The notes: a model not told the origin generated them from the letters alone. Positions 7,423 through 15,729 are shown, numbered from the stretch's first letter. The stretch: DNA of 64,000 nt from Alphaproteobacteria bacterium (GCA_030426245.1 JAUHYZ010000001.1:186001-250000); one strand, 5' to 3'. Translations and numbers: made by a program.

Positions 7423-9942
7423 ATGAAAATATCAGGGAGCATGGGCCGCCATCGGTCTCGTTTGGCGTTGATGTCCGTGACTGGAATTGCCACTGTCATG
7501 ACGGCAACGCCCGCAATCGCGCAAGACGAAGCCAACGACGGTAACATTATCGTTGTGACCGCTCAGATGCGTGAGCAGGATGTTCAGGACATTCCGCTGT
7601 CCATTACCGCAGTCAGTGGCGAGATGCTGGAAGCCCGCGGGCAGACGCGCCTCGACGACATCAGTGCGCAGGTTCCGAACGTTCTGCTGCAGCAGAACCC
7701 GCCCGGATCGGGTAACTCGATGCGTGCGTATATCCGCGGCGTCGGACAGGGCGACTTGAGCCCGTCCGTTGAACCGGGCGTCGGCATTTACGTCGATGAC
7801 ATCTATTTTGGTACGGTGACGGCTTCCGCGTTCGACCTGACTGACCTTGAGCGTGTTGAAGTTCTTCGCGGTCCGCAAGGCACGCTCGCGGGCATGAACT
7901 CGCTGGGCGGTGCAATTAAGCTGTATTCGAAGAAGCCGCGAGGCGAAGGCGGCTATGTCGAAATCACTGCCGGCTCTCTTGGCCGCCGTGATATCAAGGC
8001 CAGCGCCGACTTTACGATTGTCGAAGACGCTGTCTTTGCTCGCGTCACGGGTGTGACGCGGAACAGAGACGGCTATGTGACGATGTATGACTATGCCTGC
8101 GTCAATCCGGACGATCCTTATGTCCAGCCGGGCACGAGCATCATAGCCGAGGGCCAGTCCGCAATCCCGAGGCTGTCTTCGGGTGGCGATTGTAAAATTG
8201 GCGAGCTGGGCGACCAGAGAATGTACGCGGTGCGTGGTACTTTGAGTATCGCACCTGTTGGAAGCCCGCTCGAAATCAATGTGACCGCCGACTATACGAA
8301 GGACACTTCGGCCACGCAGGCTTCGACGCTGATTGCCAGTGCCGAACTCACTGGTCTTGAGAACAACCCCGTTGCATATCAAGGGGCCCCTTATGACGAT
8401 CGCTTCGTCACCTACGGCCAATATCGTCGGCCAGGTGCGGCGCTCAACGATCCCTTTGCGACATACGCAAACTTCTATGATCCGGGTGTGACCTACAGGG
8501 CTGCGGATGCCGGATCTGGTCCGCCTACCACAGTGACTCCGGGTGCGCCGAATGGCCCGCTCATCTCCGAACCTGGCAGTCAGGTTGAAGGCTGGGGTAT
8601 CGCCGGTACGATTGACTACGAGTTGAGCGACCAGCTCGCGCTCAAGTCGATCACTGGCTATCGGACCTATGATTCCTATAGCTCGAGCGACAACGACAAC
8701 TCACCGATCGCCTTTATCGGCGGTGCTCCGTCGCTGTTTTACCATAACCAGTTCAGTCAGGAAGTCCGGCTGAGCGGGAATCTTATGGAAGATACGGTGC
8801 ACTTCACGGTTGGCGGCATCTACTACGATGCAGACACTCGTTACGATGCTCTGATCCATACGCCGTTCTCAGGCTTCTCCAGCGACCCTGCGAAGCCAAC
8901 CTTCTCCTTCATCAACGACGACACAGCGAGCCTCACCGCCAAGGCGGGCTTCGGTAATGTCGCATGGGACGTGACCGAGCAGCTCACCATTGAGGGCGGT
9001 ATCCGCGTTACTCATGAGAAGAAGGATTATCTGTACAAGCGTCTGAACCCGGATGGCGATGGCGAGTACCTGCCGCTCAGCAATCCGCTGAATCCTCTCA
9101 CTGGCCAAGTTGGTACCTATGAAGAGACTGTCACCGACTATCGCGGTGTCGTTTCCTACAAGGTTACGCCGGATGTGATGTTCTATGCGCAGTATGCAAC
9201 CGGGTTCAAAGGCGGCGGTGTCTCACCGCGTCCATATAGCTTCTATCAGATCCGCTCCTTCCCGGCCGAGAAGCTGAAAGCCTACGAAGCAGGCTTCAAG
9301 GCAGACGTTCTGGACCGTCGTGTGCGGATCAACGGCTCTGCGTTCTACATGGACTATATCGACTATCAGGGTACGCCGAATGTCTGCATTGGCGACGACG
9401 GCAATCCGTTGCCTGTCGATCAGGGCGGTGTCCCGGGCCTCTGCGGCCAGTACCTGAATGTCGGCGACGCTCGTGTGCAAGGCTTCGAGCTTGAAGTCTT
9501 CCTCGAGCCAGTTGACGGCTTCAACATTGACGGTGCGCTTAGCCTTACCGACTTCGAGTTTACCTCGACCAACTACAACACCAATGAAATCCAGGTCGGG
9601 TCAAGCCGTCCGGGTATCGGTGATTGGAAGTGGAGCATTGGCGCTCAATATGAGGCCGATCTTGGTAACGCCGGGTCTCTGACCCCTCGTTTCGACGTTG
9701 CTTATACGCCTGGCTATTGCGGTGACTTCGCGTGTACTCCTGTTGCGATCAACGATAGTCACACGATCGCCAATGCCAAGCTTACCTATCAGACATTGGA
9801 CAAGGACTGGACTGCGTCTCTCGAAGTCCGGAATGTGTTCGATAACTTCTATTATATCAACAAGTTCACCAATCGCTGGTATGCAACGGGTCAACCCGGC
9901 ATGCCGCGCACTTGGGCGGTTTCGGTGCGGCGCAATTTCTGA
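7423..9942 (+). CDS. TonB-dependent outer-membrane receptor
   Basis: This 839-residue protein has a signal peptide ending near ATPAIAQ. A TonB-box-like segment, IIVVTAQMRE, lies at about 41-50. The plug domain contains DIPLSITAVSGEMLEARG and LERVEVLRGPQGTLAG, the signature of the sphingomonad receptor family. A long beta-barrel ends in SVRRNF with the C-terminal Phe expected for BAM recognition. It should use TonB-ExbBD energy to import a substrate too large or scarce for porins. Its place among monooxygenase, lipoprotein hydrolase and NTF2 genes suggests that it brings in the substrate of that pathway; the ligand itself cannot be read from sequence. Many CGT and GGT codons hint at good expression. 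Confidence 0.93.
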   Translation: MKISGSMGRHRSRLALMSVTGIATVMTATPAIAQDEANDGNIIVVTAQMREQDVQDIPLSITAVSGEMLEARGQTRLDDISAQVPNVLLQQNPPGSGNSMRAYIRGVGQGDLSPSVEPGVGIYVDDIYFGTVTASAFDLTDLERVEVLRGPQGTLAGMNSLGGAIKLYSKKPRGEGGYVEITAGSLGRRDIKASADFTIVEDAVFARVTGVTRNRDGYVTMYDYACVNPDDPYVQPGTSIIAEGQSAIPRLSSGGDCKIGELGDQRMYAVRGTLSIAPVGSPLEINVTADYTKDTSATQASTLIASAELTGLENNPVAYQGAPYDDRFVTYGQYRRPGAALNDPFATYANFYDPGVTYRAADAGSGPPTTVTPGAPNGPLISEPGSQVEGWGIAGTIDYELSDQLALKSITGYRTYDSYSSSDNDNSPIAFIGGAPSLFYHNQFSQEVRLSGNLMEDTVHFTVGGIYYDADTRYDALIHTPFSGFSSDPAKPTFSFINDDTASLTAKAGFGNVAWDVTEQLTIEGGIRVTHEKKDYLYKRLNPDGDGEYLPLSNPLNPLTGQVGTYEETVTDYRGVVSYKVTPDVMFYAQYATGFKGGGVSPRPYSFYQIRSFPAEKLKAYEAGFKADVLDRRVRINGSAFYMDYIDYQGTPNVCIGDDGNPLPVDQGGVPGLCGQYLNVGDARVQGFELEVFLEPVDGFNIDGALSLTDFEFTSTNYNTNEIQVGSSRPGIGDWKWSIGAQYEADLGNAGSLTPRFDVAYTPGYCGDFACTPVAINDSHTIANAKLTYQTLDKDWTASLEVRNVFDNFYYINKFTNRWYATGQPGMPRTWAVSVRRNF

Positions 9943-9976
9943 TTTCAGAATTGACTGAAACAGCGAAACAGTCGGT

Positions 9977-10000
9977 GGGGAGAAGGGCAACCTTCTCCCC
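9977..10000 (+). terminator. Perfect 10-bp hairpin with GCAA loop between receptor and lipoprotein genes
   Basis: GGGGAGAAGG (9977-9986) and CCTTCTCCCC (9991-10000) form a flawless stem capped by GCAA, a GNRA-type tetraloop. ATTGCATTT follows rather than a pure T-run. It could stop most receptor transcripts before the downstream lipoprotein gene or protect the receptor mRNA 3' end. Confidence 0.6.
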
Positions 10001-10035
10001 ATTGCATTTGGAATGATGTGAAACGAGAGAGGGCT

Positions 10036-11034
10036 ATGAAGACATACAACAGATACTTGCTTGCATCCCTGCTTCCGCTGGCAGCATTGGCGGCTTGCAG
10101 CGGTGGAGACGAAGCAGCCGGTGAAGCAGAGGCGCAGCAGTCTGGCGGGCTCGATCCCGATGTGATCGCGCAATCGGCCGCACAGTATATCGAAGATGGG
10201 CAGGCGCCAGACAGTATTGGCACGGGCCCGTATCCGGCCAAGAAAGGCCAATATGACAGTCTGCCGGATTTCGTGGTCTATCAGCCTGCGGATCTCGCAG
10301 GGCTCGGCAATGTTGAAATGCCGATCTACGTTTTTGGAAATGGTGCCTGTTCCGAAGACGCCGCCTCGTCTCGCCAACATCTGCTCGAAATAGCATCCCA
10401 TGGCTATCTGGTGATCGCGCCTGGCGGAATTTATAGCGGCCCGGATATAGAGATGACTCCGGAAAGCTGGGCCAGCCATCGCGACAAGACCCACTACCAA
10501 GAATTGGGTCAGGCAATTGACTGGGCCATTGCCGAGAATGGCAGGGAGGGAAGTCCCTTCGCCGGCAAGATCGATACCGATCGCGTGGCCGTTTCAGGAT
10601 ATTCCTGCGGCGGTATCCAGGCTCTCAAATATGCAGGCGATCCGCGAGTCAGCACTTTCGTGATCATGAATAGCGGTATTCTCGGCGAGGATGTTCCCAA
10701 CAGTTCCGGGGAAATGGCGGCTGAGAAGAGCTTGCTGCGCGATATCACCAAGCCGATCATTTATGTCCTGGGGGGCGAGGAAGACATCGCCTATGAAAAC
10801 GGGATGGATGACTATTCTCGTCTAACGCACGTGCCTTCGGCGGTCATCAATATCGATGCAACGCATGACGGGACATACGCGGAGCCCAATGGCGGCAAAG
10901 CCGCGCAGGCCGTGGTCGCCTGGCTGGAATGGCAATTGCGGGGAAGCGAGGATGCAGCAAAGTGGTTCATCGGGGACGACTGCAAGCTTTGTACTGATCC
11001 CGAATGGACAATCGAAAGCCGCAATCTCTCCTGA
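10036..11034 (+). CDS. Lipoprotein alpha/beta hydrolase
   Basis: The ATG at 10036, with AGAGAGGG just upstream, gives a 332-residue product whose signal ends in the lipobox LAALAAC followed by SGG, so a lipid-anchored envelope protein is expected. The nucleophile elbow GYSCGG (G-x-S-x-G) lies near residue 195 within VAVSGYSCGGIQALKY. A C-terminal IDATHDGTY supplies a plausible catalytic His, and the YVLGGEEDIAYENGMDD region an acidic residue. The overall look is that of a dienelactone-hydrolase or cutinase-like serine hydrolase. It may cleave esters of a substrate near the partner receptor encoded just upstream. The substrate is unknown. Confidence 0.82.
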   Translation: MKTYNRYLLASLLPLAALAACSGGDEAAGEAEAQQSGGLDPDVIAQSAAQYIEDGQAPDSIGTGPYPAKKGQYDSLPDFVVYQPADLAGLGNVEMPIYVFGNGACSEDAASSRQHLLEIASHGYLVIAPGGIYSGPDIEMTPESWASHRDKTHYQELGQAIDWAIAENGREGSPFAGKIDTDRVAVSGYSCGGIQALKYAGDPRVSTFVIMNSGILGEDVPNSSGEMAAEKSLLRDITKPIIYVLGGEEDIAYENGMDDYSRLTHVPSAVINIDATHDGTYAEPNGGKAAQAVVAWLEWQLRGSEDAAKWFIGDDCKLCTDPEWTIESRNLS

Positions 11035-11047
11035 GCTTGAAAGGTTG

Positions 11048-11076
11048 CCGGGATCGCACGAATTGTGTGGTCCCGG
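11048..11076 (+). terminator. Long hairpin after the lipoprotein hydrolase gene
   Basis: CCGGGATCGCAC (11048-11059) pairs with GTGTGGTCCCGG (11065-11076), a 12-bp stem with two G-U wobbles and a GAATT loop, 14 bases after the stop codon. No T-run follows. It probably ends or stabilises the receptor/hydrolase transcript. Confidence 0.45.
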
Positions 11077-11184
11077 TGACCTGACTGGCGCGCTGAACCG
11101 AAGCGATCTTCTGCTCCGGCAGTTCAGACGATCCGGATTTGCTCTGACAATGCAGAGTGGAAATTCCATCTGAACTGAGACGAA

Positions 11185-11217
11185 GGCGGGCCCGGCTCTT
11201 GAAAGGCCGGACCCGCC
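11185..11217 (-). terminator. GC-rich hairpin downstream of the minus-strand NTF2-like pair
   Basis: GGCGGG (11185-11190) pairs with CCCGCC (11212-11217), and CCGGC (11192-11196) with GCCGG (11206-11210), with one internal mismatch. It lies 7 bases past the stop of the 11224 gene and may act on both strands. Confidence 0.5.
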
Positions 11218-11223
11218 CCTCGC

Positions 11224-12150
11224 TTACTCCCAAGGAGTGGGCATGTTGACCGGAACGAAGGTCACGACGCCTTCGGCATCCATGACCGTGTCCCCTTCGA
11301 TGCGGACGAGTTCGGCAACCAGCCGGCTCATCGGATAGGGGCGCTTCAAGTCCACCTCTGTACCGTCGGTCGCGAAGAAGCTCGCTTCTTTGGCCGGAAG
11401 ATCCTGGACGCTGATGGCGACGACCAGTCCGCGTTCGGTGTCGACCACAGGGAAGCGCCGGTCACGAATACGCTCGACCGGTGCGAACAGCCCGGCGCTG
11501 AAGACGGAAGCGCAATCCTTCTGTGCCGGATCGATTTCTCCTTCTGCGGAGGATATCTGCACGCCGTTCTCCAGCATTTTGCAGTCTTCGTCGAACTCGG
11601 CCAGCAGAGTGCCGTTATTGCGCTGTTTGGTCGCGAGATAGTTGTCGGCGATATCGATCAGCCTTTCGCGAGAGCGGCGATCGGATGCTGCCACATTCCC
11701 GGTCATGTCTTGGGAGATTGCGAAAGCGCGCGGATCGCCGAAAGGCATGGGCCAGGGCGTGCGTCCGGCAATCACTTCGATCTCGCTGATCTCGCCGTCC
11801 GGCGCTTTGATCCGCACTGCACCGAAGGAGGGTTCGTCGTGGTCCCATATCGTGCCGAACCACATGACGTTGCCGGTGGTTTCATCCGCGACCGCCAACG
11901 CCTTCGAGCCGACAGTCTCGCCGACCGAGCCCCACCAGGCGTCACCGATCGTCAGTGAAACATTGTTCTCGGTAAAATAGACGGGATCGGGATCGACCCA
12001 GGGCAGACGCTGATAGTCGTGCTCGGCAATGGCGACCGTGAATTCGTCTGCAAGTTTCAGCAGGCAGGCTTCGTCGCAGCTCCCGGCAGAAGCGGGGCTG
12101 GCGGCCAAAGCGATGGCACTCGCGGTGATAAGGCTGGCAAGTGCGCGCAT
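11224..12150 (-). CDS. Exported CxxxC/FTENN family protein, type II single unit
   Basis: The ATG at 12150 shares one base with the stop of the upstream gene (TAATG) and is preceded by GGAG; the product has 308 residues. It has a signal peptide (MRALASLITASAIALAASPA), then CDEACLLKLADEFT, FTENNVSLTIGDAWWG and a second subdomain with IADNYLATKQRNNG. Its C-terminal part (DTERGLVVAISVQD, PYPMSRLVAELVRI) matches the second unit of the 3293 protein better than the first. Together with 12150 it therefore looks like the split form of the fused proteins at 3293 and 5137. A periplasmic, disulfide-containing NTF2-like protein is inferred. The activity is unknown. Confidence 0.7.
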   Translation of the reverse strand: MRALASLITASAIALAASPASAGSCDEACLLKLADEFTVAIAEHDYQRLPWVDPDPVYFTENNVSLTIGDAWWGSVGETVGSKALAVADETTGNVMWFGTIWDHDEPSFGAVRIKAPDGEISEIEVIAGRTPWPMPFGDPRAFAISQDMTGNVAASDRRSRERLIDIADNYLATKQRNNGTLLAEFDEDCKMLENGVQISSAEGEIDPAQKDCASVFSAGLFAPVERIRDRRFPVVDTERGLVVAISVQDLPAKEASFFATDGTEVDLKRPYPMSRLVAELVRIEGDTVMDAEGVVTFVPVNMPTPWE

Positions 12151-13121
12151 TATTGGTCTCCCTCTTCGGCCCAGGGCGAATGCATGCCGTAGGGCACGTA
12201 ATCGAAACTCGCTTCGATGGTGAAAATCTTGCCGTCGATGATCTTGAAGGCTTCCATGATCGACAGTGAATTGGGCCATTTCAGAAGCGTCTTCATGGTT
12301 CGGCCATCGGTCAGTTCGTATTCGTCGAAATAGTTTGCGTGATCGAAGAAGGTGGTGCCAACCACGATCCCGCGCTCCACGTCGATTATCGGGAAGAGCC
12401 GCTCGCGCAGCTGCTTGTTGATCCGGTATATGCCCAGTTTGAACTGCTCTTCGCAGCCCTGAGCGACGGATGCGGAGTTATTGGAATTCTCCGTAGGCGC
12501 TGTGGTGCTGATACCGTTTTCGAGCCGCGAGCAATCATCTGTGAAATGGGCGAAGACCTGCCCGTCATTATATTCGACGGTGTTGAAATAGGAATCCGCG
12601 ATGGCGCGTAGCCTGGCGCGCGGTTTGGCGAGTTCTTCCGGGACGGCCTGCGTCCAGGCCGGGTGATGCGGCTCTTCGCCGGTGCCGAAGATCAGTGGCA
12701 TGCCGGTTACGCGAGAGACCACAGTTTCAGCCTCGTCGATCTCGCCGGCGCGGCTGACATGCAGCCGTATGGCCAGGAAAACGAGATTGCCGTGCTCGTA
12801 GGCATGGCCGAACCAGGCGACATTGCCGGTCACGACGTCGGCCGGCATCATGCCATCGGCAGGGTCCGCCGCGCTGACCGAGCCCCACAGGCCTTCGCCG
12901 ATCGGCATTTCGACACTGTTCTCGGTGAAGCGGACATCTTCGGCGAAGGGTGCCCGCGAGGGATCCTTTGCATTCAGCGCCTCGACATAGGAGAGCGCGA
13001 AACCTTCCAGGCAAGCTCTATCGCAATTGCTGCGCGGAAGCGCCGTCTCTTCGCCATAAGCCTGCGCGCAGACGGGCGCCGCCGCAACCAGGCAGATTGC
13101 CCCAAGGGCACTGCGGATCAT
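12150..13121 (-). CDS. Exported CxxxC/FTENN family protein, type I single unit
   Basis: The start is one of two adjacent ATG codons (13124 or 13121) behind GGGAGAGG; 13121 gives better spacing and 323 residues. The product begins with a signal peptide ending near PVCAQA. CDRACLEGF, FTENSVEMPIGEGLWG, VAWFG and the second subdomain IADSYFNTVEYNDGQVFAHF follow. KRL-type segments, LKWPNS and the ending VPYGMHSPW are shared with the first unit of the 3293 and 5137 proteins. It is translationally coupled to the type II partner at 11224 by a one-base overlap, which suggests the two act together in the periplasm. I cannot name a reaction. Confidence 0.7.
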   Translation of the reverse strand: MIRSALGAICLVAAAPVCAQAYGEETALPRSNCDRACLEGFALSYVEALNAKDPSRAPFAEDVRFTENSVEMPIGEGLWGSVSAADPADGMMPADVVTGNVAWFGHAYEHGNLVFLAIRLHVSRAGEIDEAETVVSRVTGMPLIFGTGEEPHHPAWTQAVPEELAKPRARLRAIADSYFNTVEYNDGQVFAHFTDDCSRLENGISTTAPTENSNNSASVAQGCEEQFKLGIYRINKQLRERLFPIIDVERGIVVGTTFFDHANYFDEYELTDGRTMKTLLKWPNSLSIMEAFKIIDGKIFTIEASFDYVPYGMHSPWAEEGDQ

Positions 13122-13321
13122 CATTCCTCTCCCATTGTTCCTTGCCGGCAAGGTGGCAGCGGGCAATGCGGCTGTCATTGTTCGAATTGTCTTGCCGGCT
13201 TGGCTCACATGGAAGCGGCATTGCGCTTGAGGGTATCGTACAACTAGGTTTCTGCCGCGTAATCACACCCTGGGCGATTGGGCGGTAACGGCCCGAAGCA
13301 TCGAGAATGGAGACGGATGAA
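13122..13321. promoter_or_regulatory. Divergent promoter region with a perfect 14-bp palindrome
   Basis: CCTTGCCGGCAAGG (13140-13153) is an exact palindrome. A partial copy, CTTGCCGGCTTGG, begins 50 bases further on, at 13191. The segment separates the minus-strand type I/II pair from the plus-strand gene at 13322, so both could be controlled from here. No sigma-70 promoter is obvious. Confidence 0.4.
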
Positions 13322-13906
13322 ATGCGAAAAACTGTTTTGGCAGTGCCTCTTGCAATGGCCGCGGCTATGGCATTCCCGGTATTGGCTGCACACGCGGAAG
13401 ATCATGAGGAACTCACCTTGGAGCAGCGGGTGGACCGGCTGGAATCGGAGAAGCAAATCCGCGAGGCCATCATCGAATATGGCGAATATCTCGATGCCCG
13501 TGACTATGCCGGCTATGCTTCTCTTTTCGCCAGCGACGGGACCTGGACCGGCGGCTTCGGCAGCGCAACTGGCCCTGCGGCCATTCAAAAGATGCTGGAA
13601 GACAATCTGGGCGTGCCGGAAGAGGGCTTCATCAACAAAGACAATTTCCACCAGAACACTACGATCGTCGTCGAAGTCCATGGCGAAACGGCCAAGGCCC
13701 GGTCCCGCTACATGTTCTTTACCCGAACTGAAGACAATCGCCCGCATCCGCTGCTGGCGGGCCGCTATTTCGATGAATTCGTTCGTGAGAATGGCGAATG
13801 GAAGATCAAGACCCGCCATTCTCACGGCGTGATCCCCTATCGCGACGGGAACGCACCGCCGCCGGACGCACCGCCCCCGGGGGTTCAGGATGTTATGAAG
13901 AACTAG
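13322..13906 (+). CDS. Exported short NTF2/SnoaL-like protein
   Basis: The ATG at 13322 opens directly on a signal peptide (MRKTVLAVPLAMAAAMAFPV, cleavage near AHAED) and has GGAG upstream; an in-frame ATG at 13307 would add five residues. The mature part of the 194-residue product carries EQRVDRLESEKQIREAIIEY, LDARDYAGYASLF and NFHQNTTIVVEV. The Asp of LDARD and the His of NFHQN occupy the positions of the Asp25/His73 pair of the dehydrochlorinase LinA, so an active enzyme is plausible. It closely resembles the leaderless protein at 14568 and seems to be its periplasmic counterpart. The C-terminus is Pro-rich. Substrate unknown. Confidence 0.78.
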   Translation: MRKTVLAVPLAMAAAMAFPVLAAHAEDHEELTLEQRVDRLESEKQIREAIIEYGEYLDARDYAGYASLFASDGTWTGGFGSATGPAAIQKMLEDNLGVPEEGFINKDNFHQNTTIVVEVHGETAKARSRYMFFTRTEDNRPHPLLAGRYFDEFVRENGEWKIKTRHSHGVIPYRDGNAPPPDAPPPGVQDVMKN

Positions 13907-13936
13907 GCTTGCCGGACTGAAGAGCCCAGCAATCGA

Positions 13937-14365
13937 TCATGCTTCAGGCACTGGGAGGTCCAAGGCGACGTCCCTGCGCCTGAAGCGCCATCCTTCCGAT
14001 AGCTTGACCAAGTCGTCGGAATAGCTCCCGGCGAGAGCGGGCCGGATTCCATCTGCACCTTGTTCGAGCAGAAGCCAGCGGGACCAGCAGCTTGCGGTTG
14101 CACCGTCACTGGCAATGGTGATCGAGAAATTGCTGAAGATGTGTACGCAGGGCGGCGTACCTGCGAATTCTCTGGCGACGAAATCGGCCAGGGCAGGGCG
14201 CCCGGAGATAACGCCATATTGATCGCCACCAGTCCATTCGCCATCTGTTGCGAACAGGGAAGCCCAGCCCAAGGCATCGCGCAGGTCGAGAAGACGTCCA
14301 TATTCGGCCATCAGGCGCCGGATGGCTTCTGTGTTTTCGCAATTGCACGTTGAAGGCTGATTCAT
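13937..14365 (-). CDS. Short cytoplasmic NTF2/SnoaL-like protein
   Basis: The ATG at 14365 gives 142 residues starting MNQPSTCNCENTEAIRRLMA with no signal peptide; the longer frame from 14443 has no supporting ribosome site. The SnoaL_4 pattern is clear: AEYGRLLDLRDALGWASLFA, then GRPALADFVAREF and CVHIFSNFSITI. Both members of the LinA-like Asp-His pair are present (LLDLRD, VHIFSN). It lies divergent from the operon that begins at 14568, with a strong inverted repeat between the two, so it may share regulation with that operon. The fold assignment is good and the reaction is unknown. Confidence 0.72.
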   Translation of the reverse strand: MNQPSTCNCENTEAIRRLMAEYGRLLDLRDALGWASLFATDGEWTGGDQYGVISGRPALADFVAREFAGTPPCVHIFSNFSITIASDGATASCWSRWLLLEQGADGIRPALAGSYSDDLVKLSEGWRFRRRDVALDLPVPEA

Positions 14366-14479
14366 GGGTGTATCCGGAGTTCCCTCGCTGTTTGAGCGGG
14401 CTGGATACCGCGCGATTGCAGGGTTGCCAAAGTACGCGGCCAATCCGGTCTACCTGCGTAGCCAGATCGGTCTACCGGA

Positions 14480-14499
14480 AACCGGGAAATCCCGGTTTA
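14480..14499. promoter_or_regulatory. Perfect 9-bp inverted repeat, candidate operator before the 14568 operon
   Basis: AAACCGGGA (14480-14488) and TCCCGGTTT (14491-14499) are exact reverse complements separated by two bases. The site is 69 bases before the first gene of the plus-strand operon and 115 bases from the divergent gene start. Its compact symmetry suits a dimeric repressor or activator. Function is inferred from position. Confidence 0.45.
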
Positions 14500-14567
14500 T
14501 TGAGCAGCAACGGCGAACTACATCAGAATAAGCCAGCCGGCTGCAATTCAGCCGCGTGGGAGAGAAC

Positions 14568-15086
14568 ATGTCCGATGAAGCAAGACCGCCCCACTCGGGG
14601 GCGGCACAATCCATTGAAGAACGCCTGCGCGCACTGGAAGACGAGCGCGAGATTCGCGATCTCATCATCACCTATGCGCAGCGGCTCGATGCCCGCGACC
14701 ACAAGGGATACGCGCAGCTTTTTGCGCAGGAAGGGCGCTGGTCCGGACGGATGGGAGACGCGACCGGCCCCGAGGCGATCGAGGAGATGCTGGTCGAAGG
14801 GTTCGGCCCCACGCCCGAGAATTTCGTCAACACCCAGAACTTTCACCTGATGAGCAACATCGTCATCGAAGTGGATGGAGACCGTGCAAAGGCGGAATCC
14901 CGCCTCGTCTATTTCGTGCGCACGGCCGAAGCGAAGCCGACGGCCATGCTTGCCGGTCGGTATTACGATGAGCTGGTGCGCGAAGACGGGCGTTGGCGCT
15001 TTTCCTATCGCCGCGTGGTCGGCGAGATACCGACCCGCGAAGAACGCCCAGTCAGAACACCGGAGGAAGATGGACATGTCCGCTGA
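14568..15086 (+). CDS. Short cytoplasmic NTF2/SnoaL-like protein, first gene of the operon
   Basis: The ATG at 14568 follows GGGAGAGAAC; an in-frame GTG at 14556 lies over that ribosome site and is less likely. The 172-residue protein has no leader and shows EERLRALEDEREIRDLIITY, AQRLDARDHKGYAQLF and NFHLMSNIVIEVDGD. LDARD and NFHLMSN hold the Asp and His expected for a LinA/scytalone-dehydratase-like active site. It heads a tightly packed operon with four further genes including an MFS importer. It is the leaderless counterpart of the exported protein at 13322. A cofactor-free dehydratase, lyase or isomerase is plausible; the substrate is unknown. Confidence 0.78.
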   Translation: MSDEARPPHSGAAQSIEERLRALEDEREIRDLIITYAQRLDARDHKGYAQLFAQEGRWSGRMGDATGPEAIEEMLVEGFGPTPENFVNTQNFHLMSNIVIEVDGDRAKAESRLVYFVRTAEAKPTAMLAGRYYDELVREDGRWRFSYRRVVGEIPTREERPVRTPEEDGHVR

Positions 15087-15729
15087 GCGGCAAGAACGTA
15101 TCGAAGCGCGCATCGCGCAGCTGAATGCAGAGATGCAGAAGCGCGAGGACTACCAGGCAATCATACGCCTGCAGAGGGCCTACGGCTTTTACATCGACAA
15201 GGGATATTGGCGGGAGGCCAGCGACCTTTTCACCGAAGACGCCACTTACGAACAGGGCGTCGATGGCGTCTTTATCGGCCGCGAACGAATCCACCAGGTT
15301 ATCGTAAAGCTCTCCGGCGGCAATCCCGGTCCGGGGCTGCCTTTCGGCCAGCTATACGAGCGCTTTCAGCTTCAGCCGGTGATCACGGTCTCCGATGACG
15401 GCCAGAGTGCCTTTGGCCGCTGGCACGAACTTGCGATGCTTGGCCAGTATGGCGAACATGCCGAATGGGGGGAGGGCGTCTACGAAAACCGTTATCGTAA
15501 GGAAGGTGGCGTCTGGAAGATCTCCGCGTTGCACTACTTTCCCAACTTCGTGGCCCCGTATGAAGGCGGCTGGGCAGTGCTCAAGCCGGTCGAAGGTGAC
15601 TGGCGCTCACCTGAATTGGCCGACTTTCCACCCGATGCACCGCCCACGGTGAACTACAAGCCATTTCCGGACCAATTCACGGTGCCGTTCCACTATCCCC
15701 ATCCCGTGACCGGAAAGGCGGTGGCGTAA
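15076..15729 (+). CDS. Cytoplasmic long NTF2/SnoaL-like protein, subtype A
   Basis: The ATG at 15076 is 7 bases from a strong GGAGGAAG and overlaps the end of the previous gene by 11 bases; the ATG at 15070 is too close to that site. The 217-residue product has a helical start (RQERIEARIAQLNAEMQKRE), then LQRAYGFYIDKGYWREASDL, GVDGVFIGRERI, MLGQYGEHAEWGEGVYENRY and a Pro-rich tail ending in FHYPHPVTGK. The Asp of YIDKG is kept, but the usual His position is Arg (ERFQLQP). The exported protein at 20341 is of the same subtype and also lacks that His. Any reaction would thus differ from LinA-type chemistry. It probably works with the fused B1-B2 protein encoded next. Confidence 0.78.
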   Translation: MSAERQERIEARIAQLNAEMQKREDYQAIIRLQRAYGFYIDKGYWREASDLFTEDATYEQGVDGVFIGRERIHQVIVKLSGGNPGPGLPFGQLYERFQLQPVITVSDDGQSAFGRWHELAMLGQYGEHAEWGEGVYENRYRKEGGVWKISALHYFPNFVAPYEGGWAVLKPVEGDWRSPELADFPPDAPPTVNYKPFPDQFTVPFHYPHPVTGKAVA

